DNA of 64,000 bases from Pontibacter flavimaris. Its GTDB lineage: Bacteria; Bacteroidota; Bacteroidia; Cytophagales; Hymenobacteraceae. The DNA lies in NCBI RefSeq assembly GCF_001907195.1, contig NZ_LVWA01000002.1, positions 124,001-188,000 of the forward strand, written 5' to 3'. Position 1 is the stretch's first letter, and the number at the start of each line of letters is the position of its first letter. The translations under genes were made by a program, and so were the position numbers. Below the pieces are notes generated by a model. That model had not been told where the DNA came from. It was given only the letters and a program-made list of their open reading frames with translations, and did no database searches. Below are positions 1 through 8,378 of the stretch, piece by piece.

Positions 1-170
1 GACTCATGCGTGCTGTAATTCGATTTATGCTCTCCAAGCGATCGGCATTCCATATGCGTTCTCATAGTCTGGTTCTGGTTTAATGGTACATATTCGCCCT
101 CTCATGAAGGCGCAACTCTTACAAGTATAACGGGAGCAAGTGCTTTAGGTTAACATAGCCACCTTCAAAA
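1..170. other. Intergenic, no gene seen
   Basis: No supportable coding region is visible. One copy of the iterated heptamer AAGTATA lies near position 123. The stretch ends at the terminator hairpin serving the YtxH gene on the minus strand. Confidence 0.5.
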
Positions 171-202
171 CAAAAGCGCCCGCCCCAAATAAGGGCAGGC
201 GC
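171..202 (-). terminator. Rho-independent terminator of the YtxH gene
   Basis: On the minus strand GCGCCTGCCC pairs with GGGCGGGCGC (10 bp, one G-T pair) around a short loop and is followed by TTTT. It lies about 95 bases beyond the stop of the 298-669 gene. Confidence 0.75.
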
Positions 203-297
203 ATCCGCGGGTGTATCTACCGGCCTCCTCAGCAAATTGCGGCTTAGGGCCACAACGCAGGCAGTAGTCTCACCTCGAAATAAGTAGTTGTTTTGGC

Positions 298-669
298 TTA
301 AGCGTTGCCGCCTCTGTTGCCCGTGGCAGATGATCCGCCACCTGAGGTAGATCCACCAGATGTTGAACTGCCACCTGAGGCGGAGCCGCCTGTTGCTGAA
401 GAGCCCGAAGAGGCCGATCCACCCGTGTTACCACCTTTATTGCCGCTGTCACCACCGGACTTGCCAAAGGTGTCGCCGCTCATCTTCTTGATTTCTTCCA
501 GGCCGTCCTGCAAGTTTTTCTCCAGGTCTTTGCTCATTTTGCCAGCCCATTTCTTAATGCTGGTACGGGTCACCTCGCCTGTGTCAGGAGCCATCAGCAA
601 ACCTGCTATCACACCTGCACTGGCACCTGCCAGCATCGCCAGCAAAACTTTTCCGCTATTGTCTTTCAT
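298..669 (-). CDS. YtxH-domain protein with Gly/Ser-rich tail
   Basis: A 123-residue protein of the YtxH (general stress/Gas-vesicle-like) family. Residues 8-28 form one hydrophobic, glycine-rich membrane segment (LAMLAGASAGVIAGLLMAPD) ending in the family's typical LLAP-like motif. An amphipathic stretch follows to about residue 70. From about residue 75 the protein is almost only Gly, Ser, Thr and Ala, a low-complexity tail that is probably disordered. The next gene on the same strand (817-1245) is a paralogue with the same N-terminal architecture. The family is linked to stress in Bacillus, but its biochemical role is unknown. The tail is not part of the usual family core. Confidence 0.8.
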   Translation of the reverse strand: MKDNSGKVLLAMLAGASAGVIAGLLMAPDTGEVTRTSIKKWAGKMSKDLEKNLQDGLEEIKKMSGDTFGKSGGDSGNKGGNTGGSASSGSSATGGSASGGSSTSGGSTSGGGSSATGNRGGNA

Positions 670-816
670 AGTCGTTTTTCTGTTTTTATTCTTTTTGATT
701 TAATCCTTAGCTTTAATAACGGCCAAACTTACATTAAGTTATACCTATACTATAAGATTCTATTATAGTTGCCCGCAGCGCGTAAAATTTACCTGCTTAG
801 GCTGTTATGCCTTGCC

Positions 817-1245
817 TTACCACTTAACGTTCAGGTCCGAGAGCATGCGCTGAATCTCGTCCCTTGTTTTGCCTATCCGGGCCTGCAGGCGGTCCAGCAG
901 CTCGTGCTCCTGTCCTTTTTCGTAGGTCAGGTCCTCCTCAGTAAGTTCGCCGTAGTTCTGGCGCAGCTGTCTTTTCACATCGTCCCAGGAGCCATGCATC
1001 ACCAGGTCGTAGTCTTCCTGCGGCGGGGTTCCGGCGTTACGGCCGCGCTTGGCCTTCAGTCCGCTCGTCCAGCGCTTCACGTTGCTGTTCACCTCGTCGC
1101 TGGCGCGGTTCAGCTGGCGCATCACTTCCTCCCTGGCGTCGCGGCCTGTTTTGGGCGCCAGCAGCACCCCCGCGGCTACCCCTACACCGATACCGGCAAG
1201 CGTGGCAATCAATATCTTATCACTGTCTTTGTTGATCTCGTTCAT
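817..1245 (-). CDS. YtxH-domain protein
   Basis: A 142-residue YtxH-family protein. Residues 11-32 are a Gly/Ala-rich hydrophobic segment (ILIATLAGIGVGVAAGVLLA) followed by PKTGRDAREE, the standard YtxH junction. The remaining 105 residues are charged and helical, without the Gly/Ser tail of its paralogue downstream at 298-669. About 150 bases separate the two, so they may be co-transcribed. Probably a membrane-tethered cytoplasmic stress protein; the molecular function is unknown. Confidence 0.8.
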   Translation of the reverse strand: MNEINKDSDKILIATLAGIGVGVAAGVLLAPKTGRDAREEVMRQLNRASDEVNSNVKRWTSGLKAKRGRNAGTPPQEDYDLVMHGSWDDVKRQLRQNYGELTEEDLTYEKGQEHELLDRLQARIGKTRDEIQRMLSDLNVKW

Positions 1246-1429
1246 AGTTTTATTTTATGTGTTGATGTTCGAAGTATAGGGCTCAGGCAGATTGTCCCGG
1301 AAGGCGGGGTAAACCTGTCCTTTATTTCTATATTTTTGTACTTGCAGATACATACGGGCAGCGGCCTTACAGGTTAATTCCGGCACGTGTTTCTGTTGTA
1401 TACGTAGATAATCTTAACAGCTATAAACT

Positions 1430-1666
1430 ATGAAAAAAGTAATTACCCTCTCCGTTTTCATGTTTGCAGGCATGGCCTCCTGCGTGAACAACGACGCGCC
1501 ACAGGCCTCCTGCATCGACCCGACGAAAATTAATCCTGATGCTGTGTGCACCATGCAGTACGACCCGGTGTGCGGCTGCGACGGCAAGACCTACGGCAAT
1601 GCCTGCGTGGCCGACAATGCCGGCGTTACCTCCTACACCAAGGGCGCCTGCGCAGACAAGCAGTAA
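1430..1666 (+). CDS. Kazal-type protease inhibitor domain lipoprotein
   Basis: A 78-residue secreted lipoprotein. The signal peptide ends in a lipobox-like GMASC, so Cys18 is the likely lipidated residue. The rest is one Kazal domain: six cysteines arranged around the hallmark [16 protein letters not shown]. Kazal domains inhibit serine proteases by presenting a reactive loop. In this position it could protect the cell envelope from proteases, which is inference. The start ATG is followed directly by a typical MKK signal sequence. The next gene, a cupin, starts 25 bases after the stop, so the two may be one transcript. Confidence 0.88.
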   Translation: MKKVITLSVFMFAGMASCVNNDAPQASCIDPTKINPDAVCTMQYDPVCGCDGKTYGNACVADNAGVTSYTKGACADKQ

Positions 1667-1690
1667 GTTCATACTTTAACGGAACGAGAG

Positions 1691-2065
1691 ATGAGCCAGA
1701 AAAAATATTTTAAGCAGACCAAGCCGTTTCGGGTGCCCACCACCGACGGCAAGCTGATAGAGGAGCATTTCGGCAAGGCCTCCACGCACACCAGTGCCTT
1801 CAGCGTGGCCCATATGGTAGCGCCGCCGCACTGGGGCGAGCCGCACCAGACGCCCCAGTTCGATGAGATCACCATCGTGACGCGCGGCAAAAAGCTGATT
1901 GAGATTGACGGGGAGGAAGTAGAGGTAAAAGCCGGCGAATCCATACTTATTAAAGCCGGCGCCCGCATCCGCTACGCCAACCCTTACGACCACGAAACCG
2001 AGTACTGGTCCATCTGCATCCCCGCCTTCGATTTTAACGCCGTGCACCGGGAGGAGGAGAACTGA
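1691..2065 (+). CDS. Small cupin-domain protein
   Basis: A 124-residue single-domain cupin. The central part carries PPHWGEPHQTPQFDEITIV, then KAGESILIKAGARIRYANP. These match the two cupin motifs: His/Glu ligands in the first and the G-x-x-x-x-P-like turn in the second. No other domain is attached. Such proteins bind a metal and are enzymes or sugar/ligand binders; the substrate cannot be told. It lies 25 bases after the Kazal lipoprotein gene and ends before a bidirectional terminator at about 2217. Confidence 0.8.
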   Translation: MSQKKYFKQTKPFRVPTTDGKLIEEHFGKASTHTSAFSVAHMVAPPHWGEPHQTPQFDEITIVTRGKKLIEIDGEEVEVKAGESILIKAGARIRYANPYDHETEYWSICIPAFDFNAVHREEEN

Positions 2066-2216
2066 TTTGGAGATGGGAGGATCTGGAAATTTAAGGATGC
2101 TCCGGGAAAGTATAATATAGCCTTCGGGCGCGTTTCGCGTGTGTGAAGCATCTAGCGGCGCCTCACCACGTTGTCAAACTTGTTTTATGCTTTGAAGTAT
2201 AAACTGGCCATAAAGC

Positions 2217-2255
2217 AAAAAGTCCCCTGCTAAAGTATGGCAGGGGACTTTTTTT
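2217..2255. terminator. Bidirectional terminator between cupin and fabI
   Basis: AAAAAGTCCCCTGC pairs with GCAGGGGACTTTTT around a short loop that contains AAGTATG. T-runs are present on both strands. It is followed immediately by TATACTT, a copy of the iterated heptamer. It would end both converging genes. Confidence 0.85.
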
Positions 2256-2302
2256 ATACTTTGGAGATGTGCGGATCATTTTCAGATCCTCACATCTTCA
2301 AA

Positions 2303-3115
2303 TTACTTAGAGATCATGTCCACGATATCCTCGGAGATGCCCATGTAGGAGAAACCGCCGTCGTGCATCAGGTTCTGCATCGTTACCATGCGGGTAAGGT
2401 CGGAGAACAGGGTGATGGTGTAGTTGGCGCAATCCGTGGCCGAGGCGTTGCCCAGCGGCGACATCTTGTCGGCGTAGTCGTAAAAAGCGTCGAAACCGCC
2501 CACGCCGGTGCCGGCCGTGGTTTTGGTAGGCGACTGGGAGATGGTGTTTACGCGCACTTTCTTCATCTTTCCGAAGCGGTAGCCATAGTTACGCGCAATA
2601 GACTCCAGCACCGCCTTGGCATGCGACATGTCGGTGTAGTCCGGGAACACACGCTGCGAGGCGATGTAGGACAGGGCCACAATGGAGCCCCACTCGTTCA
2701 TGGCATCCTGCTTCTCGGCCACGTGCATCACCTTATGGAAAGACAGGGCCGAGATATCCAGCGTCTTCTGGAACCACTCGTAGTTCAGGTCGCCGTACTC
2801 CTTGCCTTTGCGGATGTTGGGGCTCATGCCAATAGAGTGCAATACAAAGTCGATCTTGCCACCCAGGATTTCCTGTGCCTGCGTAAACAGGTTCTCCAGG
2901 TCCTCCACCGACGTGGCATCCGCCGGAATGATCTGCGCGTTGCAGTGCTCCGCCAGTTTATTGATCTCGCCCATACGCATGGCGATTGGCGCATTCGTCA
3001 GCACGAACTCCGCTCCTTCTTCTTTGGCACGCAGGGCAACTTTCCAGGCGATGGATTTCTCGTCCAGGGCACCGAAGATGATTCCCTTCTTTCCTTTTAA
3101 AAGATTATAAGACAT
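2303..3115 (-). CDS. fabI: Enoyl-[acyl-carrier-protein] reductase (NADH)
   Basis: A 270-residue FabI, the last reductive step of fatty-acid elongation, acting on enoyl-ACP in the cytoplasm. It has the short-chain dehydrogenase-like Rossmann start (GIIFGALDEKSIAW, residues 11-24) typical of FabI rather than classical SDRs, the SIGMSP segment near 94-99, and the catalytic pair Y160-x6-K167 in YTDMSHAK. The C-terminal part (DLTRMVTMQNLMHDGGFSYMG) matches the family end. Length is normal. It lies downstream of recN on the same strand with an 80-base gap, so it may have its own promoter. Confidence 0.95.
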   Translation of the reverse strand: MSYNLLKGKKGIIFGALDEKSIAWKVALRAKEEGAEFVLTNAPIAMRMGEINKLAEHCNAQIIPADATSVEDLENLFTQAQEILGGKIDFVLHSIGMSPNIRKGKEYGDLNYEWFQKTLDISALSFHKVMHVAEKQDAMNEWGSIVALSYIASQRVFPDYTDMSHAKAVLESIARNYGYRFGKMKKVRVNTISQSPTKTTAGTGVGGFDAFYDYADKMSPLGNASATDCANYTITLFSDLTRMVTMQNLMHDGGFSYMGISEDIVDMISK

Positions 3116-3195
3116 GTCTTTTGTTATTATTTTTTTACCCTAACCAATAATTACCGGTTCCCCCGGAAACGAAGCAGCAATATAGCAATTCCTAC

Positions 3196-4893
3196 TTAGA
3201 GTGAAAGCAACTCTTTTGCACTTTGATAGGCATTATCGCTCGGGTTGGCGCCGGCAATCATGTGCGCTATCTCGTTGATGCGTTCCTGGTCGTCCAGCTT
3301 CTTGATGCGGCTGATGGTGCGGTCCTCGGTGTCGTGCTTGTACACAAAATAGTGCGAGTCGCCCTGTGCGGCAATCTGCGGCAGGTGCGAGATGGCGATG
3401 ATCTGGTGCTTCTGCGCCATCTGCTGCATCATCCTGCCCACCTTCACGGCCACCTCACCCGAAATACCGGTGTCAATCTCATCGAACACGATGGTGGGCA
3501 GGGCGGTTTTATCGGCCAGCATATACTTTATACTTAGCATCAGGCGCGAAAACTCACCACCCGAGGCAGCCTTGATGAGCGTTTGCGGCTGCGCGCCTTT
3601 GTTGGCGCTGAAAAGTATACTGATATCGTCGGTGCCGGTGGCGGATGGCGCTACCGCGTTGTGCTGAATCACGATGCGGGCGTTGGGCATGCCCAGCTCG
3701 GCCAGCAGTTTATAAAGTTCTTCCTCAAAGGTGCCGAAAGAGGCTTTGCGGCGCTCCGAAAGTATGGCGGCCTTCTCCATCACCTCCTGCTCGGCGGCCT
3801 TCATGGCTTTCTCGGTGTTGGTGATGGCCGTGTCCAGGTTCAGCACGCTGCCCACCTTCTCTTCCAGCTCCCGCTGGATCTGCAGCAGCTCCGCGTTGCT
3901 TTGCACCTGGTGCTTGCGCTGCAGGGTATAGATCAGGTTCAGGCGCTCCTGCACCTCCAGCGTGCGCTCCGGGTTGGCCTCGGTGTTGCGCTCGGCATCC
4001 TCCAGTTCCCCGGCAATGTCATTCAATTCGATCATGCAGCTCTCGGTGCGGGTGCGCAGCTCCTCATACTTGCCCGAGAAAGCCGAAAGCTGGCTCAAGG
4101 TATGAACGGTGTCTTTCAGCGCGGAGGTGATGTTGAACTCCGACTCGGTAAGGCTCTGCACCGCCTGCGTCAGCTTCAGCTTGATGTCCTCGGCGTTCTC
4201 CAGCTGCTTCAGCTCTTCCTCCAGCTCTTCCTGCTCGTTTTCCTGCAGGCCGGCCTCGTCGAGCTCGCTGAGCAGAAAGGCGTGGTAATCGTGCTCCTTC
4301 TGCGCCTGCGCCAGTTGGTCGGTTAGTTTCTTGTAGTCGCTCTCCAGCTTTTTATATTGGCGGTAGCTCTCGTTGTAGTTGCGCAGGTACGACAGGTTTC
4401 CGGCGTAGATATCGAACGTGGTGTTGCCCATCGACGAGGTGTTGCCCGCATAGATATCGAGGATATTGAGCTGATAGCTCGTGTCGCCGAGCTGGAGCGT
4501 GTCGTGCTGCGAGTGGATGTCCATCAGGTTCTCGCCGATCTTGCGGATCACGTCCAGCGTCACGGGCGTGTCGTTGACGAAGGCGCGACTCTTGCCGCTC
4601 GGGCTTATCTCGCGGCGCAGGATGCATTGGTTGTCGAAGTCGAGGTCCTCTTTGGAGAAAAGCTCCTGCAGGTTGTAGCTCGAAATATCGAACACGCCCT
4701 CAATCACGCATTTCTCCGCCTGGTTAAAGAGCAACTTGGTATCGGCACGGTTGCCCAGCAAGAGGCCAATGGCCCCCAGCATGATCGACTTTCCGGCGCC
4801 TGTCTCACCCGTAATGATGTTGAGCAGCGGCGACGGGTTCATCTCCAGCTTCTCGATCAGGGCGTAATTCTTAATTTTAAGATCTATCAGCAT
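3196..4893 (-). CDS. recN: DNA repair protein RecN
   Basis: A 565-residue SMC-like ATPase used in recombinational repair of double-strand breaks. The Walker A motif GETGAGKS is at residues 29-36. A long coiled coil fills the middle (roughly 160-390). The signature and Walker B region AASGGEFSRLMLSIKYML and VFDEIDTGISGE lies in the last third, followed by the IAISHLPQIAA switch histidine. One oddity: around residues 145-175 the sequence DIYAGN occurs twice 15 residues apart (DNA near 4398-4460), which looks like a small tandem duplication in the loop before the coiled coil. The reading frame is intact. Confidence 0.95.
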   Translation of the reverse strand: MLIDLKIKNYALIEKLEMNPSPLLNIITGETGAGKSIMLGAIGLLLGNRADTKLLFNQAEKCVIEGVFDISSYNLQELFSKEDLDFDNQCILRREISPSGKSRAFVNDTPVTLDVIRKIGENLMDIHSQHDTLQLGDTSYQLNILDIYAGNTSSMGNTTFDIYAGNLSYLRNYNESYRQYKKLESDYKKLTDQLAQAQKEHDYHAFLLSELDEAGLQENEQEELEEELKQLENAEDIKLKLTQAVQSLTESEFNITSALKDTVHTLSQLSAFSGKYEELRTRTESCMIELNDIAGELEDAERNTEANPERTLEVQERLNLIYTLQRKHQVQSNAELLQIQRELEEKVGSVLNLDTAITNTEKAMKAAEQEVMEKAAILSERRKASFGTFEEELYKLLAELGMPNARIVIQHNAVAPSATGTDDISILFSANKGAQPQTLIKAASGGEFSRLMLSIKYMLADKTALPTIVFDEIDTGISGEVAVKVGRMMQQMAQKHQIIAISHLPQIAAQGDSHYFVYKHDTEDRTISRIKKLDDQERINEIAHMIAGANPSDNAYQSAKELLSL

Positions 4894-5032
4894 ATACTAT
4901 GGACGCAAGACTATAGACATAAGAAGGATTTTGGCCTATGCTAAAGTTCGTTATTTCTGTTCTTTTTTTGAAGTATAAATGTGAGCTTGTTTTAATAGAG
5001 GCAGCCTGCCAAAGTATAATCTGGCTTCCTCT

Positions 5033-5593
5033 TTACCGATAGGTCATGCATCCTCCGTGGGCATAGAACTGCCAACCGCCACTGTTATCTTTTCTGTATA
5101 CATTGATAAAGCCGGTGCCTCCTGCTGGTTGTCCGTTACTTTTCCTGATGTAGACAATGGCGTACTGCAGGTCCTCAGTCAACAACGGCTTTGAAATAAA
5201 AAATGCGGGTGCTGCTGTTCTCTTTGTTTCGCCCGGGTCAAGCAGTTGGCCTATAGCGGGAACACAAGCGGCATCCCATTCATAGGCTGCATTATCCTCT
5301 AAAAAAGTTTTAAACCGTAGTGAATTTATGCCACTAACGATTGCTTGCTTATCAATAAAGGCATCACCGTTAAAGGTGAGCACGCTTTCGGTAAAATTCT
5401 TATACTTTGAGGTGTTCGCCGCTTCTGTATACTCGCACAGCAAAGGTGCAGGAGATGCCTCCTTTGCTAAATATCTTATGTTCTGTTCCTTGATGATGTA
5501 GTGGAGCAAAGCATACTCCGGGCTTTTGCAGTCTTGAGCAGCTGCATTAGGTAGAAGAACAGCGAGTGCCAAGTATAGAATTAGTAACTTCAT
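5033..5593 (-). CDS. Secreted protein of unknown function
   Basis: A 186-residue protein with a clear signal peptide (MKLLILYLALAVLLPNAAAQ) and no lipobox. The mature part has cysteines near its start (DCKSPEY) and end (HGGCMTYR) and shows no domain I recognise. Its codon and base use looks more A+T-rich than recN and the genes around it. It also interrupts the common Bacteroidota run DUF4835-(small gene)-recN, which suggests a later insertion (inference). Confidence 0.6.
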   Translation of the reverse strand: MKLLILYLALAVLLPNAAAQDCKSPEYALLHYIIKEQNIRYLAKEASPAPLLCEYTEAANTSKYKNFTESVLTFNGDAFIDKQAIVSGINSLRFKTFLEDNAAYEWDAACVPAIGQLLDPGETKRTAAPAFFISKPLLTEDLQYAIVYIRKSNGQPAGGTGFINVYRKDNSGGWQFYAHGGCMTYR

Positions 5594-5623
5594 ATCAACT
5601 CTTCTACTTTATACTTCCATACT

Positions 5624-5854
5624 TCAGTACGGCGCCTCCACATCATAGATCATCTCCTCTACCTGCTCCAGCGGGAACGTATGGAAGTTGAAGCGCAGGT
5701 CCTGCAGCTCGGCTCCTTTCTCGTCCAGGCCCTTCAGCTTGCCGGTCAGCACTACCCTGCTGCGCAGCACCACCTGCACGGCGGGGCTTTGCAGCAGCTC
5801 CAGCTGATGCTCCAAAAGGTTTCTTCGGAAGATACGGACCTGGCGTTTTCCCAT
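5624..5854 (-). CDS. Small conserved protein, possible Sm-like fold
   Basis: The ATG at 5854 gives 76 residues (MGKRQVRIFRRN...). An upstream ATG at 5902 would add 16 residues encoded across an AAGTATA copy and is less likely. The core reads as five short strands: VQVVLRSRVVLTGKLKGLD, GAELQDL, NFHTFPL, VEEMIYD. The G-x-L-x-G-x-D pattern resembles the Sm1 motif of Sm/Hfq folds. No Hfq signature (YKHA) is present. It sits between DUF4835 and recN. The function is unknown and the Sm idea is inference from pattern only. Confidence 0.6.
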   Translation of the reverse strand: MGKRQVRIFRRNLLEHQLELLQSPAVQVVLRSRVVLTGKLKGLDEKGAELQDLRFNFHTFPLEQVEEMIYDVEAPY

Positions 5855-5926
5855 GGGCGCAAGTATAAATAACGGCTGCAAATTTGCCCCGCGAAGATAC
5901 ACCCTTTTAGCAGAATTCTAAAAATT

Positions 5927-6832
5927 TTAGCGTTTTAGCAAAACCTCGTATTTGCTGTTGTTGGTGGGGTCTACCTGAGATAAGATCGTGAAGGCCTGCT
6001 GCTTCTGCGCCGGCGCAGCTGTCTTGAACATGTTGGCCAGTTCATCGGCTTTCGCATCGAAGAAGGCGCGAAGTATGGCGGAGTTAGGTTTCTGCTGCTG
6101 CAGCCGCTGGATGTTGGTCAGCATGGTCAGCACATTCTGCCGGGCCTCCTCCGGCTTCTCGGCCATCTGGTCCAGCCCCTGGCGGTGCATCGTATAAAGG
6201 CCCTCACGGAAGGCCAGGAACTGCGGGTCCTGCACGTTGTCGATCAGCCAGTAGCGGTTGCGGTTGCTGTCGAAGGCTTTCCAGCCGGGGTAGCCGGCCC
6301 CCTGCGAGGCGGCCAGGTTAAGTATAGCCCTGGCCCTGTCGTAGGCAGGCGAGCCGCCCAAACGGCCAAAGCTGTCGTTGTCCATCCCGATGATCATGTA
6401 GGCATAAAAACCCAGCATCGACGACAAGTTGGAAGTATAGTTGTTCTCGGCAAACTCCAGCGGCTGGGCGGCATTGAACTGGAAAGTCCAGTCTTTGTCG
6501 ATAAAGGAGAAAAGCACCGATTCGTAGCCGGTGCCGTACGCCGGCCTTACCGAAAGCACCTGCACGTTGGCCCGGAACGTGCCGATCTCCGGCATTTCGG
6601 TTAAGTTGATAAGGATGCGGCACTTGATGCGCTCGTCGGGCCCGTAGGCCTGCCCGGTCCAGCGGCGGTTGTTCATAAACTCGGAAATGCGCGTTTGCAT
6701 CTCGGTGAACAGTTGCCTGTCGGTGTACTGTACCTGCTCGCTGTTGACCACTACATCGCACTGCAGTTCCTGCGCCCTGGCCGTCCAGGCGGTGAAGATC
6801 AGCATCAGCAAAACAAGTACTTTCCTAGCCAT
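5927..6832 (-). CDS. DUF4835 family secreted protein
   Basis: A 301-residue protein with a signal peptide ending ARAQ ([21 protein letters not shown]) and the DUF4835 pattern ELQCDVVVNSEQVQ at the mature N terminus. The NRRWTGQAYGPDERIKC and LEFAENNYTSNLSSMLGFYAYMIIGMD segments are typical of the family. DUF4835 is conserved across Bacteroidota beside coaBC, as here. Its role is unknown, probably in the periplasm or envelope. The start overlaps the end of coaB by 8 bases, which implies translational coupling. Confidence 0.85.
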   Translation of the reverse strand: MARKVLVLLMLIFTAWTARAQELQCDVVVNSEQVQYTDRQLFTEMQTRISEFMNNRRWTGQAYGPDERIKCRILINLTEMPEIGTFRANVQVLSVRPAYGTGYESVLFSFIDKDWTFQFNAAQPLEFAENNYTSNLSSMLGFYAYMIIGMDNDSFGRLGGSPAYDRARAILNLAASQGAGYPGWKAFDSNRNRYWLIDNVQDPQFLAFREGLYTMHRQGLDQMAEKPEEARQNVLTMLTNIQRLQQQKPNSAILRAFFDAKADELANMFKTAAPAQKQQAFTILSQVDPTNNSKYEVLLKR

Positions 6833-7487
6833 ATATCCGCTCCCAGATTAAGTTTACGATATCCTCGGCCACCTCGCTTTTCTTCTTCAGCTCGAAGGTA
6901 TGGGTGGCGCCTTCCTCCATGATAGTGATTTTATTCGTGTCGTGCGCAAAGCCGGCCCCGGGGTCGTTGAGCGAGTTGAGCACGATCATGTCCAGTTTCT
7001 TCTTGCGGAGCTTCTCGCGGGCATTGGCGCCTTCGTTGTCGGTTTCCAGGGCAAAGCCCACCGAAAACTGCCACTCCTCCTTCTGCTTGCCCAGCGCCGC
7101 TGCAATATCAACGTTCTTCACCAACTCTATCGTCAGTTCGTCGCCGGCTTTTTTTATCTTCTTATCGGCCACTGTCTTCGGGCGGTAGTCGGCCACGGCG
7201 GCGGCAAACACCCAGATATCGGCAGCACCGGCACGCTTCAACACCGCCTTGTGCATTTCCTCGGCGGTTGTTACATGCTTTACCTCGATGCTGGTGTGAT
7301 CCGTGTGCAGGTTTGTGGGGCCGGATACCAGCACCACCTTAGCCCCGTGCTCGGCGAAGCGCTCCGCCAACGCGTACCCCATTTTGCCCGTGGAGTGGTT
7401 CCCGATAAAGCGCACCGGATCGATGGGCTCGTGCGTGGGCCCTGCCGTGAGCAGCACGGTTTTGCCGTTAAACGATCTTTCTGTCAC
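6825..7487 (-). CDS. coaB: Phosphopantothenate-cysteine ligase domain (CoaB half)
   Basis: A 220-residue CoaB half of the CoA pathway, joining 4'-phosphopantothenate and cysteine with CTP. It shows the family start ([29 protein letters not shown]), [15 protein letters not shown] and the [14 protein letters not shown] lysine segment. In most bacteria it is fused C-terminal to CoaC. Here its frame opens at a GTG at 7487, inside the end of coaC, shifted by one base. Both halves are full length and together make about 406 residues, the size of normal CoaBC. Either translation reinitiates at the GTG, or a frame change at the T6 run in coaC makes the fusion, or the shift is a mutation or sequencing error. 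Confidence 0.9.
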   Translation of the reverse strand: MTERSFNGKTVLLTAGPTHEPIDPVRFIGNHSTGKMGYALAERFAEHGAKVVLVSGPTNLHTDHTSIEVKHVTTAEEMHKAVLKRAGAADIWVFAAAVADYRPKTVADKKIKKAGDELTIELVKNVDIAAALGKQKEEWQFSVGFALETDNEGANAREKLRKKKLDMIVLNSLNDPGAGFAHDTNKITIMEEGATHTFELKKKSEVAEDIVNLIWERIYG

Positions 7488-8028
7488 CTGAGAAAAAATT
7501 CTGAAGCACCTGCACGATCTCCTCCGGCTCGGCCATGCGCCCCTGCCCTACCAGGCCGCTGGCCAGTTCGCCGTGGCCTGCCTCGATGATGCGGTTGCCG
7601 TAGCCGCGCAGTTTGGTAAAGTTACTTTGCACCGCCGGGTGCTGGTACATGTCCAGGTCCATGGCCGGGGCCACAAAAACGGGGCAACGCGCCGAGAGGT
7701 ACGTGGCACTGAGCAGGTTGTCGCAAAGACCGTTAGCGAATTTAGCCACCGTGTTGGCGCTGGCCGGGGCCACCACCAGGGCATCCGCCCAGAGGCCCAG
7801 CTCCACGTGGTTGTTCCACGTGCCGGCCTCATCCCGCACAAACTGGCTGAGCACGGGCCGCCTGGAGAGCGTGGCCAAGGTCAGAGGGGTTATAAACTCA
7901 GAAGCAGAAGCAGTCAAAATGACCTGTACTTCTGCTTCTGCTTTTACGAGCTGGCGGACCAGCAGAGCAGCTTTATAGGCCGCTATACTTCCGCAAACTC
8001 CCAATATGATCTTCTTACCTTTCAGCAT
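7468..8028 (-). CDS. coaC: Phosphopantothenoylcysteine decarboxylase domain (CoaC half)
   Basis: A 186-residue FMN-dependent decarboxylase half of CoaBC. The N terminus ([23 protein letters not shown]) is the flavin-binding start. [10 protein letters not shown] supplies the catalytic histidine, PASANT the second motif, and PAMDLDMY stands where the PxMN motif lies. The frame stops at 7468, after [11 protein letters not shown]. The downstream coaB frame overlaps it by 20 bases in the +1 frame. Removing one T from the T6 run in the mRNA would join the two exactly as a normal CoaBC fusion. It starts 9 bases after rpoZ. Confidence 0.9.
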   Translation of the reverse strand: MLKGKKIILGVCGSIAAYKAALLVRQLVKAEAEVQVILTASASEFITPLTLATLSRRPVLSQFVRDEAGTWNNHVELGLWADALVVAPASANTVAKFANGLCDNLLSATYLSARCPVFVAPAMDLDMYQHPAVQSNFTKLRGYGNRIIEAGHGELASGLVGQGRMAEPEEIVQVLQNFFSGDRKIV

Positions 8029-8037
8029 CCGCCTGTA

Positions 8038-8367
8038 TTACAGGTTGATGTCCTCCTCTGTTTCCTCGTCCGGCTTTCTAACGTACACCTTTTCCTCCAG
8101 GAACTCCTCGATGGCAAGGCTGGTAGGCTTCGGCAGACGCTCGTAGTACTTGGAGATCTCGATCTGCTCGCGGTTCTCGAACACCTCCTCCAGGTTGTCC
8201 ACAGTGGTGGCAAACTCAGCCAGTTTGGAGTTCAGCTCTTCTTTCAGCTTCACAGAGATCTGATTAGCTCTTTTTGAGATAACTGACACAGACATGTACA
8301 CGTTGCCGGTCTGCTCTGCAAAGTCGGCCATGTTGCGGGTAACGATTGATGATGGTACTACTGCCAT
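8038..8367 (-). CDS. rpoZ: RNA polymerase omega subunit (Rpb6-like)
   Basis: A 109-residue omega/Rpb6-family protein of Bacteroidota type. It begins AVVPSSIVTRNMADFAEQTGNVYMSVSVISKRANQI. The RNMADF-N-Y-x-S-x-x-x-I-x-KRA arrangement corresponds to the omega core that holds beta-prime. The acidic C-terminal tail (KPDEETEEDINL) is usual. It lies 11 bases downstream of bamD and 9 bases upstream of coaC, within one transcript. Confidence 0.9.
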   Translation of the reverse strand: MAVVPSSIVTRNMADFAEQTGNVYMSVSVISKRANQISVKLKEELNSKLAEFATTVDNLEEVFENREQIEISKYYERLPKPTSLAIEEFLEEKVYVRKPDEETEEDINL

Positions 8368-8378
8368 ATATGTATACT

